From Bacteroidales bacterium (GTDB lineage: Bacteria; Bacteroidota; Bacteroidia; Bacteroidales; UBA4181): a DNA stretch of 6,160 nucleotides. The stretch lies in contig JAISKR010000357.1 in NCBI GenBank assembly GCA_031260845.1, forward strand, positions 1 through 6,160, written 5' to 3'. The notes under the pieces are model-generated. The model was given only the letters and a program-made list of their open reading frames with translations. It did no database searches and was not told the DNA's origin. A program made the position numbers and the translations under genes. Shown here piece by piece: positions 1 to 6,160 of this stretch (within the stretch, counting starts at the first letter, position 1; every line of letters starts with the position of its first letter).

Positions 1-72
1 CCCGGGGTGTATATCCTGCAATATTACAGGAACGGGAAAAGAGCCAATGCCCAAAAGTTCATTAAGTTATAA
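1..72 (+). CDS. C-terminal end of a T9SS type A sorting-domain protein (partial, 5' end missing)
   Basis: Frame 1 is open from the left edge to a TAA at 70-72 and gives 23 residues, beginning PGVYILQYY and ending QKFIKL. A 'GVYI' strand, a short polar turn (RNGKRANAQ), and a final 'KFIK' strand directly before the stop is the usual ending of the type A C-terminal domain (Por_Secre_tail). Known role of that family: the tail directs proteins across the outer membrane by the type IX secretion system and is normally cleaved during surface attachment or release. The body of the protein lies outside the window, so its function (protease, adhesin, glycosidase or other) cannot be told. The call rests on a short motif. 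It fits the Bacteroidota character of the rest of the window, but chance similarity cannot be fully excluded. A likely terminator follows at 124-162. Confidence 0.7.
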   Translation, partial: PGVYILQYYRNGKRANAQKFIKL

Positions 73-123
73 ATTGTGATACAGTTGTAATACTTGCCTG
101 CACATAATCACTATTTAAAAATT

Positions 124-162
124 GCCACCGCAAATATACATGAAAATTTGCAGAGTGGTTTT
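124..162 (+). terminator. probable rho-independent terminator of the upstream gene
   Basis: An interrupted inverted repeat is visible. CCAC (125-128) pairs with GTGG (155-158), and GCAAAT (130-135) pairs with ATTTGC (146-151). A small asymmetric internal loop lies between the two stems and the apical loop is about 10 bases. TTTT follows at once (159-162). The T run is short and the stem is interrupted, so strength is uncertain. An A run at 117-121 on the other side would give a T run to a transcript read in the opposite direction, so the hairpin could work both ways. Its place 52 bases after the upstream stop codon and before the gltB promoter fits a transcription boundary. Confidence 0.45.
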
Positions 163-194
163 GCTATCAGGCTCAAAAAAAATAATTAACTTTA

Positions 195-228
195 TTTCCT
201 GTTTTTTGATAAAAATTCATTAATTTTG
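195..228 (+). promoter_or_regulatory. probable gltB promoter, Bacteroidota type (-7 box TAATTTTG)
   Basis: TAATTTTG at 221-228 matches the Bacteroidota primary-sigma -7 consensus TAnnTTTG exactly. The -33 element is less clear. A perfect TTTG at 205-208 lies only 12 bases upstream, which is shorter than usual. An imperfect TTTC at 195-198 gives a 22-base spacer, closer to the expected spacing. Transcription would then start near 233-238, leaving a leader of about 30-35 bases before the gltB ATG. The region is strongly AT-rich. No operator palindrome was recognised, so the sequence does not show how nitrogen status would control the gene. Confidence 0.45.
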
Positions 229-267
229 CGGGATTTTGATTATAAGTAAAAAGCAGATAATGATTAT

Positions 268-3200
268 ATGAACAGTTTATATCAATCAGAGTATGAACAT
301 GATTCCTGCGGTGTAGGCTTGTTGGCAAATATCAACGGCGACAAATCGCATGACATTATAGAAAAGGGCTTGCAGGTGCTGGAACACATGGTACACCGCG
401 GCGCCGAAAATGCCGATAACCAAACAGGCGACGGTGCCGGCATCATGATACAGATACCTCATGAGTTTACCTTGTTGCAAGGCATTCCCGTTCCGGGCGT
501 TGGCAAATACGGGACAGGCTTGGTGTTTTTGCCCAAGGACAAGAAAGAAGAGGAAATATGCCTGACCATCATTCGCAATACGCTTGAAAAAGAAGGATTG
601 AAGTTGTTGGCGGTGCGCGATGTGCCTGTTAACAGCGACATCCTTGGCGCCATGTCACGCGAAAACGAACCGACCACCAAACAGATTTTCGTTACAGGCG
701 GGGAAAATCAGGACGAATTAGAAATAAAACTCTATGTTGCCCGCCGAAAGATGGAAAAAGAAGTGCTGCAATCGGCAATCAGCAGCAAAAAACGTTTCTA
801 TGTGCTCAGTCTTTCCAGCAAACGGCTGCTATACAAGGGAATGCTCACATCCACACAATTGCGCCACTATTTCACCGATTTGACCAATCCCTATTTTACC
901 AGCGGATTGGCTTTGGTACACGCCCGATTCAGCACCAACACTTTCCCATCGTGGGATCTTGCCCAGCCATTCCGTTTTCTGGGGCACAACGGCGAAATAA
1001 ACACCATACGCGGCAATCGCTACTGGATGGAAGCTCGCGAAGGCATCCTTCAATCGGATAAGTTTGAAAAAATAGAAGATATTTTCCCCATTGTGCAGGA
1101 TGGGATGAGCGACAGCGCCTCATTTGACAATGTGCTCGAATTTTTGGTAATGTCGGGCATGACGCTGCCTCATGCTTTTGCCATGATGGTGCCCGAAAGT
1201 TGGAACAACAAAAACCCCATACCCGACGACCTGAAAGCCTTTTATGAATATCACAGTATTCTTATGGAACCTTGGGACGGACCCGCTGCCCTGCTTTTCA
1301 CCGACGGACGCTATGCCGGCGGTATGCTCGACAGAAATGGCTTGCGTCCGGCTCGTTATGTGATTACACACAACGGAATGATTGTCGTAGCCTCGGAAGC
1401 AGGCGTATTACCCTTTGAAGCGGCAGAAGTACGGGAACGCGGACGCTTGCAACCGGGCAAAATGCTGATGATTGATACCAAAGAGGGCAAAATGACCTAC
1501 GACCCCGAACTGAAAAAGGAACTGGCAAACGCCCATCCTTACAGGGACTGGTTGTCGAAAAACCGCATCATCCTTTCGGAAATATCATCGGGACGCAGCG
1601 TGAAAAACAATGTGGAACAATATTCGCAAAAATTACGTGCTTTCGGATACACTTTGGAAGACATTGAAAAACTGATTGTTCCGATGGCAAATGACGGCAA
1701 GGAACCTACCGGCTCTATGGGCAACGATACGCCTCTTCCGCCAATGTCGAACAAGCCGCAACGCTTGTTTAACTATTTCCGGCAGTTGTTCGCGCAGGTC
1801 ACGAACCCGCCCATCGACCCCATTCGCGAGGAATTGGTCATGTCGTTATCCATATATATAGGTACGGAAGGGAACGACATACTGAACCCTTCGCCCAGAC
1901 TTTGCAAAATGCTGAAACTGCCCAGTCCGGTTATCAACAACCGCGATATGGACATCCTGCGCAACCTCGATTATAAAGGTTTCCGCACACTGACCTTGCC
2001 GATGCTCTTCGACGCCGACAAAAAGGCTACCGGATTGGAACAGGCGCTGACCGACCTTTGCAAAACCGCGGAAAAAGCGGTGGACGATGGCGTCAATTAT
2101 ATTATCCTGAGTGATAAAAACGTCAACAGCAAACAGGTGGCTATCCCTTCGCTGCTGGCTATTTCCGCCGTTCATCATCATCTGATTGAGAGGCGAAAGA
2201 GGATGCAGATTGCCATCATCGTGGAAAGTGCGGAACCGCGCGAAGTGATGCATTTCGCCCTGCTCTTCGGTTTTGGCGCCAGCGGTGTGAACCCCTACAT
2301 GGCGTTTGCAGTATTGGACGATTTGGTGAAACGCCGTGAAATACAGTTGGATTATGCTACGGCTGAGAAAAATTACATCAAATCCGTCAGCAAAGGGCTG
2401 TTCAAGGTGATTTCCAAAATGGGAATCTCTACACTTCGCAGTTACCGCGGGTCGCAGATATTTGAAACGGCAGGTATCAGCCAACCGGTGCTCGACCGCT
2501 ATTTCCGCGGCATGACCTCGCACTTTGGCGGTATTGACCTGAATGATATTGTCGAGGATGCTTTAACACAGCATTATGAGGCATTTGATGAAGACGCCAA
2601 TCTGGAATTGCTGAAAAATATGGGTATGTATGCTTTCCGCAAGGACGGCGAATACCATGCTTGGAATCCCGAAACCATTTCGAAATTGCAAATTGCCACC
2701 CGTTTGGGCGACTACGGGAAATTCAAAGAATACTCTGCTATTGTCGATGGCAAGACGCAACCGGTCTTCCTGCGCGATTTCTTCACTTTCAAGCGCAAAC
2801 CCGTCAGCATTGACGAAGTGGAACCTGTGGAAGCCATTACCAAACGCTTTGTCACCGGCGCTATGTCGTTCGGTTCCATCAGTAAAGAGGCTCACGAGGC
2901 TATGGCTATCGCAATGAACACCATCCACGGGCGAAGCAACACGGGCGAAGGCGGCGAAGACCCCAAGCGCTTCGTCGTTGGCGAGGACGGACAGAGCCGG
3001 CGCAGCGCTATCAAGCAGATTGCATCCGGACGCTTCGGCGTTACCGCTGAATATTTAGTGAATGCGGATGAGTTGCAAATCAAAATCGCACAAGGTGCAA
3101 AGCCGGGCGAAGGCGGACAATTACCCGGTTTCAAAGTCGATAAAATTGTTGCTGCCACACGCCACTCTCTGCCGGGCATCACGCTGATTTCGCCACCCCC

Positions 3201-4749
3201 GCACCACGATATTTATTCCATCGAAGACCTCGCCCAATTGATTTTCGACCTGAAAAATGTGAATCCAAACGCTTTTATCAGCGTAAAATTGGTGTCTGAG
3301 AGCGGTGTAGGTACGATTGCCGCAGGTGTTGCCAAAGCCAAAGCCGACTTGATAGTGATTAGCGGCTCGGAAGGCGGCACAGGCGCCAGCCCTGTAAGTT
3401 CCATCCGCCATGCAGGTATGCCGGGCGAGGTAGGGCTTGCGGAAACCCAGCAAACGCTGGTAATGAACAACCTTCGCGGACAGATTCGCCTGCAAACAGA
3501 CGGACAACTCAAAACGGGCAAGGATATTATCCTCTCAGCCCTGCTTGGCGCGGAAGAATTTGGCTTTGCCACCAGCGCCCTCATTGTGTTGGGCTGCGTG
3601 ATGATGCGCAAATGCCACATGAACACATGTCCTGTGGGCGTGGCTACCCAAGACGAAAGGCTGCGTGCACGTTTCAGAGGCAAACCCGATTATGTGGTCA
3701 ATTTCATGACTTTCCTCGCTATGGAAGTGCGTGAACACCTTGCAGAAATGGGTTTCCGAAGCATGGAAGAGATAATAGGACGCACCGATTTGGTCGAATT
3801 GCGCTCATTTGACAAATTTCCGCGCACCAAAAAATTGGATTTCAGCGATTTGCTCTACTTCCCCAAAACGGAAAACAGTCTGCGTTGCACCAAAACGCAA
3901 GACCACAAGATTGACAACATTCTCGATCTTGAATTGATACGCCGCGCACAGCCTGCCTTGGACAAATCGCTGCCGGTCGAAATAAGCACCACCATTGCCA
4001 ATACCGACCGTACTACCGGCGCCATGCTTTCCGGCAAGATTGCCCGGCGTTATGGCAGTGCCGGTTTGCCCGACGGAACCATCACAGCGCTGTTCAAAGG
4101 CTCTGCCGGACAGAGTTTCGGCGCTTTTCTCATGCAGGGCGTCACGTTCCGCTTGGAAGGCGAGGCAAACGACTATCTCGGCAAGGGATTGTCGGGAGGA
4201 CGTATCATTGTGGTACCGCCTCACGGCAGCACTTTTGCGCCTGAGCACAATATCCTTGCCGGAAATACCCTTCTTTACGGAGCCACCGGCGGCGAGGTGT
4301 ATATCAATGGGCGTGTTGGCGAGCGTTTCTGTGTGCGAAACAGCGGCGCAACCGCCGTAGTAGAGGGTGCAGGCGACCATTGCTGCGAATACATGACCGG
4401 CGGACGAACCGTAGTGCTTGGTTCAACCGGCAACAACTTTGCAGCGGGCATGAGCGGCGGCATTGCATACGTATATGATCCCGAAGGCACATTCGATTAT
4501 TTCTGTAACATGGAAATGGTGGAACTGTCGTTGGTGGAAGGAAATGCGGATATTCAGGAGTTGTTCGGGCTGATTACGGCTCACGCCAACTATACTCACA
4601 GTGCACTGGCTCAGAGTATTTTGGCAAGTTGGGAGAACAACATCAAATATTTTCTGAAAGTGATGCCGATTGAGTATAAAAAAGTGTTGCACGACGAAGC
4701 GATGGAAGCACTTCAAAAGAAAATAGCCCAAGTGGAACATGATTATTAA
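268..4749 (+). CDS. gltB: glutamate synthase (GOGAT) large/alpha subunit, NAD(P)H-type
   Basis: This cytoplasmic enzyme transfers the amide nitrogen of glutamine to 2-oxoglutarate, giving two glutamates; it is the second half of the GS-GOGAT ammonia assimilation route. The protein has 1493 residues, normal for the family, in one unbroken frame. Domains in order: (a) class II glutamine amidotransferase, about 14-430, with the nucleophile Cys14 in DSCGVG, Arg220 in HARFSTN, HNGEINTIRGN at 240-250 and DRNGLRP at 355-361; (b) central domain, about 450-790, with GSMGNDTP at 482-489 and TNPPIDPIRE at 512-521; (c) FMN-binding synthase barrel, about 800-1190, with MSFGSIS at 866-872, GAKPGEGGQLPG at 943-954 and EGGTGASP at 1035-1042; Cys1110, Cys1116 and Cys1121 (C-x5-C-x4-C) are the 3Fe-4S ligands; (d) GXGXG beta-helix, about 1240-1440, with GSAGQSFGAF from 1278. 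The linker between GEGGEDPKR and SAIKQ (902-912) is about 11 residues, so the loop typical of ferredoxin-dependent GOGAT is absent. That points to a partner GltD-like flavoprotein encoded elsewhere. An in-frame TAA at 247-249 leaves ATG 268 as the only sensible start. No Shine-Dalgarno is seen. Cys14 must be exposed by removing a 13-residue propeptide. Confidence 0.97.
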   Translation: MNSLYQSEYEHDSCGVGLLANINGDKSHDIIEKGLQVLEHMVHRGAENADNQTGDGAGIMIQIPHEFTLLQGIPVPGVGKYGTGLVFLPKDKKEEEICLTIIRNTLEKEGLKLLAVRDVPVNSDILGAMSRENEPTTKQIFVTGGENQDELEIKLYVARRKMEKEVLQSAISSKKRFYVLSLSSKRLLYKGMLTSTQLRHYFTDLTNPYFTSGLALVHARFSTNTFPSWDLAQPFRFLGHNGEINTIRGNRYWMEAREGILQSDKFEKIEDIFPIVQDGMSDSASFDNVLEFLVMSGMTLPHAFAMMVPESWNNKNPIPDDLKAFYEYHSILMEPWDGPAALLFTDGRYAGGMLDRNGLRPARYVITHNGMIVVASEAGVLPFEAAEVRERGRLQPGKMLMIDTKEGKMTYDPELKKELANAHPYRDWLSKNRIILSEISSGRSVKNNVEQYSQKLRAFGYTLEDIEKLIVPMANDGKEPTGSMGNDTPLPPMSNKPQRLFNYFRQLFAQVTNPPIDPIREELVMSLSIYIGTEGNDILNPSPRLCKMLKLPSPVINNRDMDILRNLDYKGFRTLTLPMLFDADKKATGLEQALTDLCKTAEKAVDDGVNYIILSDKNVNSKQVAIPSLLAISAVHHHLIERRKRMQIAIIVESAEPREVMHFALLFGFGASGVNPYMAFAVLDDLVKRREIQLDYATAEKNYIKSVSKGLFKVISKMGISTLRSYRGSQIFETAGISQPVLDRYFRGMTSHFGGIDLNDIVEDALTQHYEAFDEDANLELLKNMGMYAFRKDGEYHAWNPETISKLQIATRLGDYGKFKEYSAIVDGKTQPVFLRDFFTFKRKPVSIDEVEPVEAITKRFVTGAMSFGSISKEAHEAMAIAMNTIHGRSNTGEGGEDPKRFVVGEDGQSRRSAIKQIASGRFGVTAEYLVNADELQIKIAQGAKPGEGGQLPGFKVDKIVAATRHSLPGITLISPPPHHDIYSIEDLAQLIFDLKNVNPNAFISVKLVSESGVGTIAAGVAKAKADLIVISGSEGGTGASPVSSIRHAGMPGEVGLAETQQTLVMNNLRGQIRLQTDGQLKTGKDIILSALLGAEEFGFATSALIVLGCVMMRKCHMNTCPVGVATQDERLRARFRGKPDYVVNFMTFLAMEVREHLAEMGFRSMEEIIGRTDLVELRSFDKFPRTKKLDFSDLLYFPKTENSLRCTKTQDHKIDNILDLELIRRAQPALDKSLPVEISTTIANTDRTTGAMLSGKIARRYGSAGLPDGTITALFKGSAGQSFGAFLMQGVTFRLEGEANDYLGKGLSGGRIIVVPPHGSTFAPEHNILAGNTLLYGATGGEVYINGRVGERFCVRNSGATAVVEGAGDHCCEYMTGGRTVVLGSTGNNFAAGMSGGIAYVYDPEGTFDYFCNMEMVELSLVEGNADIQELFGLITAHANYTHSALAQSILASWENNIKYFLKVMPIEYKKVLHDEAMEALQKKIAQVEHDY

Positions 4750-4759
4750 TTGATTTTTC

Positions 4760-5215
4760 ATGGCTGAACATCAACAAATTCATATCAGAAACAAAAAAGC
4801 GTCATTTGAGTACGAGTTTTTGGAAAAATACGTTGCCGGCGTCCAGTTGGTGGGTACGGAAATCAAGTCTATCCGTGCCGGAAAAGCCAACATTACCGAT
4901 GCTTATTGCTTTTTTCGCAACAACGAACTCTGGATTCAAGGCTTGCATATCGCCGAGTATTTTTTGGGAACCTGCAACAACCATGACCCCAAGCGCGAAC
5001 GGAAATTGTTGTTAAATCGGAAGGAACTCAATAAATTGGAACGCAAAGCGCAGGATAAGGGCTTAACCATCATCGCCATACGAATGTTTTTGAACGAAAA
5101 AGGCTTTGCCAAGTTAGAGATTGCACTGGCTCGCGGCAAGAAAATGTATGATAAACGCGAGGATATTAAACAAAAGGATTCCAAACGGGAATTGGACAGA
5201 TTGAAAAAATTATGA
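4760..5215 (+). CDS. smpB: SsrA-binding protein SmpB (tmRNA-binding, trans-translation)
   Basis: SmpB binds the tRNA-like end of tmRNA and brings it to ribosomes stalled on mRNA lacking a stop codon. There the nascent chain is tagged for proteolysis and the ribosome is released. The 151-residue protein has the usual family length and hallmarks: NKKASFEYEF at 11-20, GTEIKSIRAGKAN at 32-44, NHDPKRERKLLL at 74-85, a GLTIIAIRMF strand at 101-110, and the basic tail ALARGKKMYDKRE at 122-134 followed by a Lys/Arg-rich helix to the C-terminus. In known SmpB proteins this tail enters the empty mRNA channel of the stalled ribosome; here it is complete. The start is ATG 4760, 10 bases after the gltB stop, with no Shine-Dalgarno in the gap (TTGATTTTTC), as is common in Bacteroidota. 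With no terminator or promoter between them, co-transcription with gltB is likely. No ssrA (tmRNA) gene was recognised in this window. Confidence 0.96.
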   Translation: MAEHQQIHIRNKKASFEYEFLEKYVAGVQLVGTEIKSIRAGKANITDAYCFFRNNELWIQGLHIAEYFLGTCNNHDPKRERKLLLNRKELNKLERKAQDKGLTIIAIRMFLNEKGFAKLEIALARGKKMYDKREDIKQKDSKRELDRLKKL

Positions 5216-5217
5216 GG
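5214..5217 (+). promoter_or_regulatory. Shine-Dalgarno-like GAGG that favours the GTG start at 5223
   Basis: GAGG overlaps the last two bases of the smpB stop codon (TGA, 5213-5215). It lies 5 bases before the GTG at 5223 and only 2 bases before the alternative GTG at 5220, so it favours 5223. Anti-Shine-Dalgarno pairing is generally little used in Bacteroidota, so the match may be chance. Its overlap with the smpB stop would suit translational coupling. Confidence 0.35.
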
Positions 5218-5222
5218 CTGTG

Positions 5223-6160
5223 GTGAAGCGCAAAGATTTGGAATTAATGTTGCCCGCAGGCTCGTGGGAATCCTTGGCGGCTGCCTTGCAAACAGATTGC
5301 GATGCGGTGTATTTCGGCGCAGGCGGTCTGAATATGCGCTCGGAATCGTCTGCCAACTTTTCATTGGACGATTTGGCGCGGATAACCGAAATGTGCAGGC
5401 AGCGGCAAGTGAAAACGTATCTGACGCTGAATACCGTTATCTATGATAGCGATTTGGCTGCTATGCGGGAAATTATCGAAACCGCCAAGAATTGCGGCAT
5501 TGATGCCCTGATAGCGTCGGATTTGGCGGTCTTGACTGACGCACGTCAGGCTGGCGTGGAAGTTCATGCTTCAACACAGTTGAACATCAGCAATCGCGAG
5601 GCGGTACGCTTCTTTGCCCGTTTCTGCGACGTGATGGTGCTTGCCCGCGAATTGACGCTGGAACAGGTCGCTGAACTTGCCAAATTCATCGAATCGGAAA
5701 ACATTACCGGACCTTCGGGCAAACCGGTGCAGATAGAAATGTTCTGCCACGGCGCATTGTGTATGTCTGTGTCGGGCAAATGCTATCTGAGCCTGCATGA
5801 ATACAACCGCTCAGCCAATCGTGGCAGTTGCGTACAAATATGTCGCCGCAACTACACCGCTACGGACAGGGAAACGGGGCGACAGTTGGAGATAGACAGT
5901 CCGCACATCATGTCCCCCAAGGATTTATGCACCATTGCCTTTCTCGACAAGATGATTGAAGCCGGTGTACGGGTGTTCAAAGTGGAAGGACGGGCACGGG
6001 GACCCGAATACGTGAAAACAGTGGGCGAATGTTACAGCGAAGCCTTACAGGCATATTGCGCCGGCGGCTACAACGAAACGCAGAAAGCGCAATGGATGAA
6101 CAGATTGCAAACCGTATTCAACCGTGGATTTTGGGATGGCTACTATCTGGGCAAAACCAT
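5223..6160 (+). CDS. peptidase U32 family protein, probable TrhP/RlhA-type RNA hydroxylation enzyme (partial, 3' end missing)
   Basis: The first 312 residues are present; the frame is open to the right edge. The N-terminus KDLELMLPAGSWESL, then DAVYFGAGGLNMR, is the start of the U32 barrel. The PROSITE-type U32 signature E-x-F-x2-G-[SA]-[LIVM]-C-x4-G-x-C-x-[LIVM]-S is matched fully at residues 172-190, with Cys180 and Cys187. It is followed by NRGSCVQICRR (199-209) with Cys203 and Cys207, then SPKDL and FKVEGRARGPEYVKT. The family was named for collagenase-like proteases (PrtC), but characterised members include TrhP (tRNA U34 hydroxylation), RlhA (23S rRNA C2501 hydroxylation) and the Fe-S proteins UbiU/UbiV. 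An RNA-modification role is therefore the better inference here, not proven, and which subgroup it belongs to is open because the C-terminal part is missing. The start is GTG 5223, because an in-frame stop lies at 5202-5204 and the first in-frame ATG (5247, codon 9) would cut into the conserved first strand. GTG 5220 is also possible. The gene lies 7 bases after smpB, probably in the same operon. Confidence 0.9.
   Translation, partial: MKRKDLELMLPAGSWESLAAALQTDCDAVYFGAGGLNMRSESSANFSLDDLARITEMCRQRQVKTYLTLNTVIYDSDLAAMREIIETAKNCGIDALIASDLAVLTDARQAGVEVHASTQLNISNREAVRFFARFCDVMVLARELTLEQVAELAKFIESENITGPSGKPVQIEMFCHGALCMSVSGKCYLSLHEYNRSANRGSCVQICRRNYTATDRETGRQLEIDSPHIMSPKDLCTIAFLDKMIEAGVRVFKVEGRARGPEYVKTVGECYSEALQAYCAGGYNETQKAQWMNRLQTVFNRGFWDGYYLGKT

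Noticed and set aside
76..111. Second hairpin in the upstream spacer (GTGAT 76-80 with ATCAC 107-111) and the small palindrome TACAGTTGTA inside it
   Set aside because: The stem is only five pairs across a 26-base loop with no T run, and the palindrome has four-base arms; both are within chance for an AT-rich spacer.
902..913. Classifying gltB as ferredoxin-dependent because gltD is absent nearby
   Set aside because: The ferredoxin-GOGAT loop expected at this position is missing; the linker has only about 11 residues, as in NAD(P)H-type large subunits.
1846..2523. A 225-codon open frame on the - strand inside gltB
   Set aside because: It lies wholly opposite a strongly conserved gltB region, its translation has no recognisable motif, and long antisense frames are expected from the codon use of a GC-moderate gene. 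The same applies to the - strand frames at 3805-4380, 3213-3683, 3121-3507, 2563-2928 and 4936-5364.
3995..4360. A 121-codon + strand frame overlapping gltB in another frame
   Set aside because: It lies inside the conserved GXGXG domain of gltB, and its translation is low in complexity, rich in Ser, Pro and Ala, with no family resemblance.
5212..5226. ATG overlapping the smpB stop as the start of the next gene
   Set aside because: It reads only ATG AGG CTG TGG TGA, four codons, and is out of frame with the U32 protein.
5264..5446. A 60-codon ATG-started + strand frame just after smpB
   Set aside because: It is out of frame with the U32 gene, which has clear family motifs across the same stretch from the GTG at 5223.
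1..6160. Search for CRISPR arrays, tandem repeats, insertion sequences, tRNA/rRNA/tmRNA genes, riboswitches or a novel defence or mobile system
   Set aside because: No repeated units, transposase or integrase motifs, terminal inverted repeats or structured RNA signatures were seen by eye. Nearly all of the window is accounted for by conserved housekeeping genes.

Overview
The window looks like ordinary chromosomal DNA from a member of the Bacteroidota, probably Bacteroidales. Three things suggest this. The first 72 bases encode what looks like the C-terminal sorting tail of a type IX secretion (T9SS) cargo, a system essentially confined to that phylum. The gene starts mostly lack Shine-Dalgarno sequences. 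The one recognisable promoter element, upstream of gltB, fits the Bacteroidota -7 consensus TAnnTTTG. The U32-family protein at the right end also resembles Bacteroidota members as I remember them. I cannot name a genus.

Layout, all on the + strand: (1) 1-72, the last 23 codons of a secreted or surface protein; (2) 73-267, an AT-rich intergenic stretch with a probable terminator hairpin (124-162) and a probable promoter (-7 box at 221-228); (3) 268-4749, an intact gltB, the large subunit of glutamate synthase; (4) 4760-5215, smpB, the tmRNA-binding protein of trans-translation; (5) 5223-6160, the first 312 codons of a peptidase-U32-family protein, probably an RNA hydroxylation enzyme of the TrhP/RlhA type, running off the right edge.

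The gaps between the last three genes are 10 and 7 bases and hold no terminator, so gltB, smpB and the U32 gene are probably co-transcribed from the promoter before gltB. GltB makes glutamate from glutamine and 2-oxoglutarate. SmpB and the U32 protein both act in translation or RNA maintenance. They have no obvious biochemical link to GltB, so the cluster is better read as shared transcription than as one pathway.

The most notable point is that gltB has no gltD beside it on either side, yet the protein lacks the insertion that marks ferredoxin-dependent enzymes. I found no mobile element, CRISPR array, RNA gene or convincing new system.
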